Assembly (NCBI RefSeq): GCF_010131535.1
Contig: NZ_WUBS01000003.1
Span: 124,001 to 188,000 of the forward strand
DNA length: 64,000 nucleotides
Source: Acerihabitans arboris
GTDB taxonomy: Bacteria; Pseudomonadota; Gammaproteobacteria; Enterobacterales; Enterobacteriaceae
Direction of reading: 5' to 3'
This document shows, piece by piece, positions 1 to 11,364 of this stretch. Made by a program: the position numbers and the translations under genes. The notes under the pieces are model-generated. The model was given only the letters and a program-made list of their open reading frames with translations. It was not told the origin of the DNA and searched no databases. Each line of letters begins with the position of its first letter. Position 1 is the stretch's first letter.

Positions 1-768
1 TTCAGCGATAAGCAAAAAGCTGCCGGTGTGGCGGCATTTTCATCCGGCAACCATGCGCAGGCAATTGCCCTGTCAGCGCAACTGCTCGGCATTCCCGCCA
101 CCATCGTCATGCCCCATGACGCGCCGGCCGCCAAGGTCGCAGCCACGCGTGGTTATGGCGGCAAGGTTGTGGAATATAATCGTTATACCGAGGATCGTGA
201 ACAGATTGGGCGCGATCTCGCGAGTAAGCGCGGCCTAACCCTAATCCCGCCTTATGACCATCCGCATGTGATTGCCGGCCAGGGCACCGCGGCTAAAGAG
301 TTGCTTGAAGAGACCGGCGAGCTGGATGCGTTATTTGTCTGTCTCGGCGGCGGCCTTCTTGCGGGGTCGGCACTGGCGGCCCGCAGGATTTCACCTCACT
401 GCGGGATTTATGGCGTTGAGCCGCAAGCCGGTAATGACGGCCAGCGGTCTTTTCGTTCGGGCGCCATTGTTCACATTGATACGCCAGAGACAATCGCGGA
501 CGGAGCCCAGACCCAACATCTCGGGCGGTACACCTTTCCGATAATCCAACAAAACGTGGATGACATCTTCACGGTAAGCGATGCGGAACTCATCACCTGT
601 ATGCGCTTTTTCGCCGAGCGGATGAAAATGGTGGTTGAACCAACGGGATGCCTGGGATTTGCGGCCGCGCGCGCGCGCAAACAGGCGCTGCGCGGCAAAC
701 GAATCGGCGTCATTATCAGCGGCGGCAATGTTGACCTCAGGAGCTACGGCGCGTTTCTGGCAGGCTAG
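1..768 (+). CDS. Threonine/serine or hydroxyaspartate dehydratase, fold-type II PLP enzyme (5' end outside window)
   Basis: The reading frame is open from base 1, so the N-terminus, including the PLP-lysine region, lies outside the window; the GTG at 28 is internal. Visible landmarks of the serine/threonine dehydratase family are SSGNHAQA (phosphate and substrate binding), the glycine loop CLGGGLLAG that holds the PLP phosphate, and ISGGNVD near the C-terminus. Such enzymes deaminate hydroxyamino acids to 2-oxoacids plus ammonia. The length fits the short catabolic form without an ACT domain. A RidA gene and a fold-type III PLP enzyme lie next to it in the opposite direction, which points to threo- or erythro-3-hydroxyaspartate or serine/threonine breakdown. 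Its 3' end overlaps the convergent RidA gene by 32 bp. The exact substrate cannot be read from sequence. Confidence 0.85.
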   Translation, partial: FSDKQKAAGVAAFSSGNHAQAIALSAQLLGIPATIVMPHDAPAAKVAATRGYGGKVVEYNRYTEDREQIGRDLASKRGLTLIPPYDHPHVIAGQGTAAKELLEETGELDALFVCLGGGLLAGSALAARRISPHCGIYGVEPQAGNDGQRSFRSGAIVHIDTPETIADGAQTQHLGRYTFPIIQQNVDDIFTVSDAELITCMRFFAERMKMVVEPTGCLGFAAARARKQALRGKRIGVIISGGNVDLRSYGAFLAG

Positions 769-1147
769 GTTTCGATTGCGACTGAGTCGCGGTGGCGGTG
801 AGCTGCACCTCGACCAGGCAACCATGGTGTAGCGCGGCAACCGGCACCACGACGCGCGCGGGTTGGTGTTCTTTTAAATACCGGGCATAAATTGAATTGA
901 AGTTGGGCCAGTACTCAACGCCGGCGATATAGGCGGTACACTGAACCACGTGTTGCCATGAGCACCCCGCTTCGGCCAGAATTTTCCCGCAGATGTCCAA
1001 TACGGATCCTAACTGGATATCAAATTCAGCATCGAAGCAGTCCGGCGAAGGTAAAACGCCGGAAATAAATACCCATCCTCGCGCGACGACCGCCTGGGAA
1101 TAATGTCCGGCGGGCGGCGGTAAATCAGGAACGGAGATGATACGCAT
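737..1147 (-). CDS. RidA/YjgF/YER057c family enamine/imine deaminase
   Basis: A 136-residue protein with the RidA core. Residues 96-98 (PAR) contain the arginine used by RidA proteins to hold the carboxylate (Arg98), and HGCLVEVQ at 108-115 carries the matching glutamate (Glu113). RidA hydrolyses reactive 2-aminoacrylate-type enamines released by PLP dehydratases. That fits its place between two PLP enzymes acting on hydroxyamino acids. It would be last in a leftward operon with the D-hydroxyamino-acid enzyme and the broken M20 gene. The final 20 or so residues, rich in Ser and Gln, extend past the usual family end and overlap the convergent dehydratase gene. Confidence 0.85.
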   Translation of the reverse strand: MRIISVPDLPPPAGHYSQAVVARGWVFISGVLPSPDCFDAEFDIQLGSVLDICGKILAEAGCSWQHVVQCTAYIAGVEYWPNFNSIYARYLKEHQPARVVVPVAALHHGCLVEVQLTATATQSQSKPSLPETRRSS

Positions 1148-1199
1148 GCGTTTTGTTTCCTTTTTATTGGTTATTGATCCCGGTGGTTTCGCCCTGGCG

Positions 1200-1444
1200 T
1201 CAGCCGCCTTCCCGCATCAGGACCGTTACCGCCGGTGCCCAGGGTTAAACGTCCGACCATCCGGTTCCCGCGATATTGCGGGTGAGCTGAAAAGCGTACT
1301 CAGTGAGCAACGCGGCAACTTTATCCGCGGCTTGATGTTCATCAAAGGCTAATTCCGGCATTAAATGAAACTTGTGTCGTAACGTCGTCAGCTCCGCCTC
1401 GAAGGGTTTCAGATCGTCGTAAAGCCTTCATTGGTGTCCAGCAT
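1200..1444 (-). pseudogene. Remnant of M20-family amidohydrolase (hippurate hydrolase-like), N-terminal part only
   Basis: Reading leftward from an ATG at 1444, the frame starts MLDTNEGFTT and soon stops. One frame over it continues with ELTTLRHKFHLMPELAFDEH and then AADKVAALL and IAGTG, the classic opening of M20D amidohydrolases (LRRxxHxxPELxFxE). A second shift after IAGTG gives GRLTLGTGG, again as in the family. At least two frameshifts are present, and the metal-binding and dimerisation parts are missing, so the gene is dead. It lies between the fold-type III PLP enzyme and RidA, in the same direction. It probably once belonged to the same operon, perhaps hydrolysing an N-acylated substrate. 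Confidence 0.7.
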
Positions 1445-1497
1445 AATTTGCCTCTGATAAATATGTTTACGACCGGCCGGTGTCGCCTTGCTGCAAC

Positions 1498-2652
1498 CTA
1501 CCAGCCGCGGAAACGCTGCCAGGGAGTGACCCCGGCATTGGCATCGATGGCATATAACACATCGTGCTGCGCCCCCGTCGCGCAGGCATGGTTCGGCAGG
1601 ATGCGCAAACGGCAGCCCAGTGGAAATTCAGCTTCGATGTCAACGTCCGCCGTGGATGATTTGGCGTCCGTCGCGACCCTTGAGATAATGCCATGTTCCT
1701 GGTTGGCGCCGATGACCGCGAACCCATGCAGCGGCGTACCGTCCGGTAAACAGGGAAGGCCATAACCATAATCCAGGGTCTGGCCGGCGGTGCCGCGATC
1801 GCGGCTCATGGCCATCCAGCCGGCGTCCACCATTATCCAGCCTTTGTCTTTCTGGTGGCCTATGACGGTGGTCATCACGCTTAACGCGATATCGTCGACG
1901 CTGCAAACGCCCACGTTTTTCATCACCAGATCGAAGAACACATAGACGCCGGCGCGCACTTCGGTGACACCCTCCAGGCTCCCGGCGGCAAAGGCGGTCG
2001 GCGTGGAGCCGACGCTCACATGCTCGCAGGGGATGCCCGCTTCACGCAGGCGGGTCGCGGACAGAACGCATCCGGCGCGCTCCCGCTCCGCCAGCCCGGC
2101 CAATTTCTCCGGGGTATGCAATTCATAGCTGGAGCCCGCATGGGTGAGCACGCCGCCCACGCGCGCGCCCTGCCCATGCAGCAGCCGGCCAACCTCAAGC
2201 AATTCCCCGCCCGCCGGCGGAATGCCTGAACGATGACCGTCGGTATCCACTTCGATCCAGACGTCGAAACGCTCGTTATGCCGCCGGCCGAAGTCGCACA
2301 CGGCCCGCGCTGCCGGTACGCTGTCCACGATCACCTTGACATTGCATCCCCGGCGGCGAAGCGCAAGGATGCGGGGAAGTTTTGCGGCCGAAATGCACAC
2401 GGCGTACAGGATATCGGTGATGCCGGCGGCAAAAAAAGCCTCGGCTTCCTTGACGGTGGACACCGTGATGCCCCGGGCGCCGGCGGCGATCTGGGCATTA
2501 ACCACCTCTACGCATTTCGACGTTTTGGCATGCGGGCGGAATTTCACGCCAAGCTCTTCCATATGTTCCTGCATACGCTTTATATTGCGGTCCATACGGA
2601 ATAAATCCAATACCGCGCAAGGCGTGTCTAGTTCATTGATATCCATCGCCAA
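1498..2652 (-). CDS. DSD1-family PLP enzyme (D-threo-3-hydroxyaspartate dehydratase / hydroxyaspartate aldolase / D-serine dehydratase-like)
   Basis: A 384-residue fold-type III (alanine-racemase-like barrel) PLP enzyme. RPHAKTSK at 39-46 holds the Schiff-base lysine, Lys43. The C-terminal motif PNHACATG gives His355 and Cys357, the zinc ligands of the D-serine dehydratase/D-threonine aldolase family. Known members are eukaryotic-type D-serine dehydratase, D-threo-3-hydroxyaspartate dehydratase, D-threonine aldolase and the beta-hydroxyaspartate aldolase BhcC. Adjacent to a fold-type II dehydratase and RidA, a role in hydroxyaspartate or D-hydroxyamino-acid catabolism is most likely. Full length, no visible defects. 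The alternative second methionine (residue 3) would change little. Confidence 0.85.
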   Translation of the reverse strand: MAMDINELDTPCAVLDLFRMDRNIKRMQEHMEELGVKFRPHAKTSKCVEVVNAQIAAGARGITVSTVKEAEAFFAAGITDILYAVCISAAKLPRILALRRRGCNVKVIVDSVPAARAVCDFGRRHNERFDVWIEVDTDGHRSGIPPAGGELLEVGRLLHGQGARVGGVLTHAGSSYELHTPEKLAGLAERERAGCVLSATRLREAGIPCEHVSVGSTPTAFAAGSLEGVTEVRAGVYVFFDLVMKNVGVCSVDDIALSVMTTVIGHQKDKGWIMVDAGWMAMSRDRGTAGQTLDYGYGLPCLPDGTPLHGFAVIGANQEHGIISRVATDAKSSTADVDIEAEFPLGCRLRILPNHACATGAQHDVLYAIDANAGVTPWQRFRGW

Positions 2653-2754
2653 TACTCTTATTCAGGTTATTCCAGAAATGCTTTCATCATAATTGAAGGG
2701 AAAAAGAACTGAATTAAAAATAATTTACTTTAAGATTCAGTAAATCTTAATTAA

Positions 2755-2991
2755 CACGAAATCCAGCGCCTCCGCGCGCAGGCCGGCTTCGCCGACAAGA
2801 GCGCCAACATCTCTGCGGCGCGTCCGGCGCCCGATGTCCGCGACGCCACGCGCGCGCAGTTTGTCGACCCCGCGCCGGGCGCGTCTGAATCCCGTGTGAT
2901 TTTCATCGATCCCTATACCCTGGCGATACACGGCGACCTGACCCTATCTGGCATCACCCCGGCGGGGCTGGCGGCCCCCGCGATTAGCTGA
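2755..2991 (+). pseudogene. Unidentified C-terminal gene fragment
   Basis: After a stop at 2752-2754, a GC-rich frame without a start codon runs to TGA at 2989-2991. It reads as an ordinary protein end (AGFADKSANI, later RVIFIDPYTLAIHGDL). The switch from the AT-rich DNA before 2755 to coding-like GC-rich DNA suggests the 3' remainder of a deleted gene. The family was not recognised. The opposite-strand frame at 2737-2931 is arginine-rich and looks like a shadow. Nothing recognisable follows between 2992 and 3105. Confidence 0.35.
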
Positions 2992-3105
2992 GCGCCGGTG
3001 TTGCCGTGCTGTCGGCCGACGCCGCTGATGCTGATGCTGATAAGGTCAGCACCAGCTTAAGATCAGCACCGGCGTTGATAATATTTAGGCTAACCAAAGG
3101 TCTTG

Positions 3106-4563
3106 TTATAAAGGCGATGATGGCTCGACCATCACAATGGCCCTTCGATAGGAGGTCAATGCGGGAGAACCGTTATCCGTCGCAGCCAAAATAATGTGGA
3201 AAGGCGTGGCCTGCCCGACGGCGGGTGCGACAAACTCTGTTGCCATACCCGTAGCGGACGCTAACTCCAGCGCCGGCGCACTATGGACGCCGGTCGACGT
3301 TGCCGTCGGCTCTTTATATTGCCACCAACGGTAGGTTATCTGATTACCATCCGCATCGGCAGACCCCTCGGCAGACAGCTTTACAGTATCGCCTGTCTTG
3401 GCATTCAGATGGACGATCCCCGTGCCGGATTTACCATTCAAAACCAGGGTAGGATTATGATTGGCCCCAACAAAATCGGAAGACGTGCTCCAGCCTATAC
3501 GCGCCGCGAAATCATTCTGGAACGCATCCCGCCAGCGCCAGATAGTGGCTGCCGCGGTACGGTATTTTTGACCGTCAACACCAACAACTTCATCGGAGGT
3601 GCTAACGCGTATGCCTTGCGTGGTATTCGGCGTGATGCCGGCGTATCTTCCCCCCCAACCACCGTACTCTGGGTGTTCTGGATCGCTTAGGCCATTACGT
3701 ATGAGATAGAGAAACGCGGGCGTATCGCCTTCCATCGTATATTTAATGAGAGGGTACAACGCGCCTAGTGGACCTTTATTTTTTATATTTTGCGTAATCC
3801 AGTCGTTATTCACTCTGCTCATATCACCGCCAATCGCCAGTTTGGAAGAGATACCTATCCATGTCGATAGAAAATAATCATTCCAGGCATGAATGCTGGT
3901 TATCCAGCGTAATGTTGGAAACTCAGAACGGATCCAGACGCCGGTATCATCTTGATCGGAAATAGAATATACACGAATGTTATTAATAAACTTGGCTAGT
4001 TCTTTTGGGTTGCGCTGCGTTTTTACATCGTATAACGCCTGCGCCAAATCAACGCCGCCACCCCATAGGTTAATCCACAGGGGACGAGGATCCTGCTTAT
4101 CGACCGCGCTGATGATTAATTTAGAAGCCTCAGTGCTGTTATTTTTTCCAACATAAGCCATGCCATAACCCACCCTGCCGCTACGCACCACCGCGCGAAG
4201 CGCCTTGGGAGAAGGGTATCCCGGGGCCTGTTTTTCCAGATTACTATAAACTTTTTCATAAGCATCCAGTTTTTCATTAATCATGGCAGGATTGACTTTA
4301 TCTCTAAGCCAGGTTGACGTAGTGGCGATAATGCCCTCAGTATCAAACTCGTTACTATATAACAGGAAGCGAATAAGGGATTGGGAGTCATCCGGCTCAT
4401 TGCCAATATCAGTCAGGACCATTATGCGCGTTTTTTCCGCAGGCCGGTCCACCGCAGCCGGAGTGATGACATCCTTTGCACTAGTCATCGCAGGAAACCA
4501 TGATATTACCAACAGGCATAACGTTGGCATTGATAATTTTACCCATTTTCTCATAACAAACAT
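3106..4563 (-). CDS. Secreted Sde182-like protein with nucleoside-hydrolase-like domain (DUF1593)
   Basis: A 485-residue protein with an N-terminal signal peptide (basic start, hydrophobic LCLLVISWF, then AMTSA before Lys30). The segment IMVLTDIGNEPDDSQSLIRF at about 47-66 carries the Asp cluster of the nucleoside-hydrolase-like domain of the Sde182 family, first described from Saccharophagus cellulose-binding proteins. The last 110 residues resemble the Ig-like C-terminal domain of these proteins. It starts 20 bp after the BglH-like porin stop and is preceded by TAGGAG, so it is probably co-transcribed with the porin. Biochemical activity in this family is uncertain; periplasmic glycoside processing is a guess from context. 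Confidence 0.75.
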   Translation of the reverse strand: MFVMRKWVKLSMPTLCLLVISWFPAMTSAKDVITPAAVDRPAEKTRIMVLTDIGNEPDDSQSLIRFLLYSNEFDTEGIIATTSTWLRDKVNPAMINEKLDAYEKVYSNLEKQAPGYPSPKALRAVVRSGRVGYGMAYVGKNNSTEASKLIISAVDKQDPRPLWINLWGGGVDLAQALYDVKTQRNPKELAKFINNIRVYSISDQDDTGVWIRSEFPTLRWITSIHAWNDYFLSTWIGISSKLAIGGDMSRVNNDWITQNIKNKGPLGALYPLIKYTMEGDTPAFLYLIRNGLSDPEHPEYGGWGGRYAGITPNTTQGIRVSTSDEVVGVDGQKYRTAAATIWRWRDAFQNDFAARIGWSTSSDFVGANHNPTLVLNGKSGTGIVHLNAKTGDTVKLSAEGSADADGNQITYRWWQYKEPTATSTGVHSAPALELASATGMATEFVAPAVGQATPFHIILAATDNGSPALTSYRRAIVMVEPSSPL

Positions 4564-4582
4564 ACGCCGCTCCTATTATGTG

Positions 4583-6235
<1,653 letters not shown>

Positions 6236-6320
6236 TTATTTCAATTAAATTAAGTTTATAATCCCCAATCACAAACTAGCGCTTAGTCGTTTAATATGCT
6301 ATTCCTCCACGATTAAAAAT

Positions 6321-6370
6321 AAAAAAACCCGCCCACATAGAATTGAATTTATTCTATGCGTGGCAGGTTT
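6321..6370 (-). terminator. Leader terminator controlling bglH
   Basis: On the minus strand, AAACCTGCCACGCATAGAAT pairs across a short loop with a near-complement ending in GGCGGGTTT, followed by TTTTTTATTTTT. It is a strong intrinsic terminator about 107 bp before the porin start. Its upstream arm shares bases with the RAT site at 6366-6395, so bound antiterminator protein would prevent its folding. Confidence 0.85.
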
Positions 6371-6395
6371 CGCCCGGATGCCCTCGGTAACGTCC
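6366..6395 (-). promoter_or_regulatory. RAT (ribonucleic antiterminator) for BglG-type protein, upstream of bglH
   Basis: Reading leftward: GGACGTTACCGAGGGCATCC then GGGCGAAACC. This matches the BglG/LicT target pattern GGA-(T)GTTAC-x-GC-x-GGC-AAACC. It overlaps the 5' arm of the terminator hairpin by 5 bases, the standard layout of an antitermination switch. The cognate protein is very likely the BglG homologue encoded just upstream. Confidence 0.8.
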
Positions 6396-6452
6396 TCTTT
6401 TTTGTTACTATATTTGTAATTTATTTTTTGTTCAATATACCATGATGCAAAC

Positions 6453-6468
6453 TGTGAATGACATCACC
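6453..6468. promoter_or_regulatory. CRP site before the bglH leader
   Basis: TGTGA-ATGACA-TCACC matches the CRP consensus TGTGA-N6-TCACA at nine of ten positions. It lies 58 bp upstream of the RAT, nearly the same spacing as the CRP site in front of the bglF RAT (57 bp). Spacing to the RAT allows a class I or II promoter between them. Confidence 0.65.
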
Positions 6469-6759
6469 TAATTATTGATAAAAACACGCTCAAGACTAAA
6501 TTTATTACAGGGAGTTTTTTCGATAGTCGACTTCTGAAAATTAATAGCATTGATAGCGCCACTGATGCAGCCTGGCTCTGGTAAAAATATTGTAAAATAT
6601 AAAAAATGAAGCAAAAAGCAACATATTCATTTGCTTGTCGGAGCCAGAAGCAGGGGATAAAACAAGAATTAAAAATAACATTGCCACCCGACAAATGTGG
6701 CTTCTGATGCCATACCTCATTAAAAATTAATTTTTATCATTTTAACTAGTATCAAATTT
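6469..6759. other. AT-rich intergenic DNA between bglG and the bglH promoter
   Basis: About 290 bp, visibly richer in A and T than the flanking genes. A 76-codon frame on the minus strand (6464-6694) has no recognisable domain and no good ribosome site. No terminator for bglG was found here, so read-through into bglH is possible. Confidence 0.5.
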
Positions 6760-7602
6760 TTAATGATGAAAATTATCCTTGCGCAAACGTTCAATATGTA
6801 TGGCCAGAAAAACCACTTCATCATACGTTAATTCATACTGATAGTTTTTATCGACATAGCTGGACAGTTTCTGCGCACAGTGCCACGCCCTCGGCAGGCG
6901 TTGGTCAATATTATCATAGAGGGAAATCTGTTGATGACTGACAAATTCCCGCGTCAGCAACCGCTGGGTAAAAAACTTTAGATGCGTGATAAAACGCTGA
7001 TAATCCAGGGACTGCTCATCATAAACTATGTTCAGATCGTATTTAACGATATTCAGCAAATTTTTAACTATTTCGGTACTCAACATCACTTTTTGCATAT
7101 TGTTTTCGCCCGAGGCGTTTACAATATGCAGCGCTATGAATCCCGACTCATCTTCCGGTAGCTGCAGCTGCAACGATTCATTGATAATCCGCAACGCCTG
7201 TTGGCCAATGGCAAACTCGTGCGGATAGAAACGCTTTATTTCCCACAACAGCTGATTTTTAATCGCCATCCCTTTCTGATAACGCAACACGGCAAAGTTG
7301 ATATGATCGCTCAGCGCCAGGAATAGCGTATCCTGTAACTCAATGGTCAGGGCATCACGCGCCAGCCGGATAATTTTTTCGGTTATCGACAGGTAAAGCG
7401 GAGGAATATCTGAAAGAATCTCCGCAAAAAAGGTCGACAGCCCGCCGCTGCTTTTCAGAAACCGACTTTCAATGGCAGCCTCATCCACCGCATCGCCGTT
7501 TTTTTTGCCAAAGCCGATCCCGCGCCCCAGCGCGACGCATTCCTCCCCCTGTTCAGTAATGAGCAGTACCGCATTGTTACTTAATATCCTGTCTATTTTC
7601 AT
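6760..7602 (-). CDS. bglG: BglG/LicT-family transcriptional antiterminator
   Basis: A 280-residue protein. Residues 1-55 (starting MKIDRILSNNAVLL and including GRGIGFGKKNGD) form the RNA-binding CAT domain. Two PRD domains follow, with the phosphorylatable histidines near DHINFA and ALHIVNA and, in the second, AIHIERLR. It binds RAT RNA and stops terminator folding when the sugar PTS is active. PTS EII phosphorylates and inactivates it without sugar. The start at 7602 is chosen because MKIDRIL is the family start and GAAGG lies before it; the frame is open further upstream. It is third in the bglF-bglB-bglG order, 52 bp after the glucosidase stop. Confidence 0.9.
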   Translation of the reverse strand: MKIDRILSNNAVLLITEQGEECVALGRGIGFGKKNGDAVDEAAIESRFLKSSGGLSTFFAEILSDIPPLYLSITEKIIRLARDALTIELQDTLFLALSDHINFAVLRYQKGMAIKNQLLWEIKRFYPHEFAIGQQALRIINESLQLQLPEDESGFIALHIVNASGENNMQKVMLSTEIVKNLLNIVKYDLNIVYDEQSLDYQRFITHLKFFTQRLLTREFVSHQQISLYDNIDQRLPRAWHCAQKLSSYVDKNYQYELTYDEVVFLAIHIERLRKDNFHH

Positions 7603-7654
7603 TACCGAGCCTTCATTAATGCTCTCACCGGCGGCCAGAGCCGCCGGCAGGCGG

Positions 7655-9115
<1,461 letters not shown>

Positions 9116-11008
9116 TTATGCCAGCGTAATAATGGTGTCGCCCACTTTCTGGTGACGCAGGTTGCTGGTATTGATTTGCGGATAATCGTCGGCGTTGGTG
9201 ATCACCACCGGCGTGACGGTGTCGTAGCCCGCGTGGGCGATCGCCTCCAGATCAAATTCGATCAGCAGCTGTCCCTTGCGCACCCGGTCCCCTTCGGCGA
9301 CCAGCAGCCGGTAGTACCGTCCCTGCAGTTGCACCGTATCGATGCCGACATGGATAAGGATCTCCGCGCCGTAATCCGACTGTAGTCCCAGGGCATGGCC
9401 GCTGGCGAAGGTGTGCATCACCCTGCTATCCATGGGGGCATAAACCCGCCCCTCCGCGGGCAGGATGGCCACACCCTGGCCCACCACGCCGGAGGAAAAT
9501 ACCTTGTCATTCACCTGCGACAGCGCGATCAGCTCACCGTTGATCGGCATGCCGATCCGCTCGCCGGCGAGGTCAAGGGTTGTGCCTGCCGGAACGGCCG
9601 GCGCAAAGTCTGACGCGGCCGCCGGCCCGGCCGTCGGCGCGGCGGCGCATGCAGGGTGGCCGGCCTCGTCAAACCCGACCATCAGCGTCAACAGCAGGCT
9701 GGCGATAAAGGCCACCACGCAGCCCAGCACAAATCCCATAAAACCGTCGCCGTAGAAGATCGGCACGGTCAACAGGCTGGTCATCCCCATCGACATGGCC
9801 GAACTGCGGGCGTAGCCCACCACCGCACCGCCCAGCGCCGCCGCGCATACCGCGCAGATAAACGGCCTTTTCAGCTTCAGGGTGATGCCGTAGACCCCAG
9901 GCTCGGTGATGCCGAACAGCGAGGCGATAAAGGTGCTGCCCGCCAGCGCCCTGAGCTTTTTATCACGGGCGCGAATCATCACCGCCAGTAGCGCGCCGGA
10001 TTGGGAAAATACCGCCGGACCGGTGGCCGCTTTCAAGAAGCTGCGGCCCAGCACCGACAGATCGTTGATAAACAGCGTTACAAACCCCCAATGCACCCCA
10101 AAGATCACGAATACCTGCCACAATGCGGCGAATAAGGCGCTGGCAACGATCGGGTTAAAGCCGTAGATGGTGACAAACGCCGTGGCGATTATTTTGCTGA
10201 ACGAAATGCCCAGTGGACCGACAGTCATCAGGGTCAGCGGCACCATCACCGCCAAAAGGATGAATGGCGTCAGGATATTACGCACGCTTTCGTGAATATG
10301 CCGGTTAAGAAAACGCTCAAGATAGCTCATCAGCCATACGCTGAGGATAATCGGAATCACCGATGTGGTGTATTTCATCATCACCACGGGGATGCCAAAA
10401 AAAGAGACGTTAGCGCCGGCGTCAAACAGTCCCTGAATCGAGGGATAAACCAGTGCCCCGGCCAGCGAAACCGCGACAAACACATTGGCGCCGAATTTTC
10501 GGGCCGAGGTGATGGCCAGCAGCATCGGCAGAAAATAGAACAGGCTGTCCGAGGCGGCGTGCAGGATGATATAGCTGCTGTTCCGGGTGGGCTGCCAGCC
10601 CAGCGCCACCGCAATGGCCAGCAGTCCCTTGAGCACGCCGGCGGCGGCCATCGCCCCCAACAAGGGGGTAAATATAGCGGATACCACGTCCACCAGCCGT
10701 CCCAGCACCGTGCCGTCCTTGTCCCGCGTCTGCGTCGGCGCGCTGTCCCGGCTGTCGTTCAGCAGCGAGGAGATGGCGCCGAACTCCCGATACACCTCCG
10801 GCACCCGGTTACCGATAACCACCTGTAGCTGACCCGCCCCCTGCACGACGGTAATGACCCCGTCCAGGACCTCCAGTTTGGTAATATCCACCCTGCCGAT
10901 ATCGTTGATTTTAAATCGTAACCTGGTAGCACAATGCACGAGGGCGGACACATTGCCCTCGCCCCCGACTAATTTCAAGATACTTTCTGCCAGCACTTTG
11001 CTATTCAT
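9116..11008 (-). CDS. bglF: Beta-glucoside PTS permease EIIBCA
   Basis: A 630-residue PTS protein with three domains in order. EIIB occupies about 1-85, with phosphorylated Cys26 in HCATRLRF. EIIC occupies about 105-455, multiple membrane helices including ALGWQP and FGITEPGVYGI. EIIA occupies about 480-630, with His553 in ILIHVGIDT. It takes up and phosphorylates beta-glucosides at the inner membrane and regulates BglG. Start codon ATG at 11008 has AGGAG upstream. It is first in the operon, behind a CRP site and RAT/terminator at 11101-11251. The linker before EIIA is alanine/proline-rich. Confidence 0.9.
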   Translation of the reverse strand: MNSKVLAESILKLVGGEGNVSALVHCATRLRFKINDIGRVDITKLEVLDGVITVVQGAGQLQVVIGNRVPEVYREFGAISSLLNDSRDSAPTQTRDKDGTVLGRLVDVVSAIFTPLLGAMAAAGVLKGLLAIAVALGWQPTRNSSYIILHAASDSLFYFLPMLLAITSARKFGANVFVAVSLAGALVYPSIQGLFDAGANVSFFGIPVVMMKYTTSVIPIILSVWLMSYLERFLNRHIHESVRNILTPFILLAVMVPLTLMTVGPLGISFSKIIATAFVTIYGFNPIVASALFAALWQVFVIFGVHWGFVTLFINDLSVLGRSFLKAATGPAVFSQSGALLAVMIRARDKKLRALAGSTFIASLFGITEPGVYGITLKLKRPFICAVCAAALGGAVVGYARSSAMSMGMTSLLTVPIFYGDGFMGFVLGCVVAFIASLLLTLMVGFDEAGHPACAAAPTAGPAAASDFAPAVPAGTTLDLAGERIGMPINGELIALSQVNDKVFSSGVVGQGVAILPAEGRVYAPMDSRVMHTFASGHALGLQSDYGAEILIHVGIDTVQLQGRYYRLLVAEGDRVRKGQLLIEFDLEAIAHAGYDTVTPVVITNADDYPQINTSNLRHQKVGDTIITLA

Positions 11009-11100
11009 AAAGGAGATTCCCGTTTAACAACCGGCATTAACTGCCTCATCCGATTCACCGTAATCCTTGCCGTTTATCCGCTGGCCAGCTGGAAATGAGC

Positions 11101-11152
11101 AAAAAAAAACCTGGATAAAGCAGTCAGTATCGACACTGCTTTATCCAGGTTT
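11101..11152 (-). terminator. Leader terminator controlling bglF
   Basis: Minus-strand hairpin with arms AAACCTGGATAAAGCAGT and ACTGCTTTATCCAGGTTT, a perfect 18-bp stem around a short loop, then a run of T. It sits about 93 bp before bglF and shares its first bases with the RAT at 11148-11179. Confidence 0.9.
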
Positions 11153-11179
11153 CGCTCAAAATGCTGCTGATAACGTCCC
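11148..11179 (-). promoter_or_regulatory. RAT antiterminator site upstream of bglF
   Basis: Leftward sequence begins GGGACGTTATCAGCAGCATT and ends TTGAGCGAAACC. It fits the BglG-type RAT pattern and overlaps the terminator arm by five bases. It is the twin of the RAT at 6366-6395: the ends (GGACGTTA and GCGAAACC) are shared, the middle differs. Confidence 0.8.
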
Positions 11180-11235
11180 GAAGGCAACTCTTATAAAGCC
11201 TTCATAAATCAATCTCAATACCTTTGGTTTAAAGA

Positions 11236-11251
11236 TGTGACGTTAATCACT
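11236..11251. promoter_or_regulatory. CRP site before the bglF leader
   Basis: TGTGA-CGTTAA-TCACT matches TGTGA-N6-TCACA at nine of ten positions. It lies 57 bp upstream of the RAT, as expected for a catabolite-controlled bgl-type promoter. Confidence 0.7.
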
Positions 11252-11364
11252 AAATAGTTGGAGGTATTTTATTGCCGCCGGCATTATTCATGTCCCGACG
11301 CTACGCCCGCAGCGCATCTTGCTGGCACTGACGTTATCCCCTTCGCTGAATCATACCAAAACAC

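Noticed and set aside
1137-1352. 71-codon frame on the plus strand after RidA
   Set aside because: Lies across the remnant of the M20 gene read the other way and has no homology of its own.
6464-6694. 76-codon frame in the AT-rich gap after bglG
   Set aside because: No ribosome site and no recognisable domain; overlaps the CRP site.
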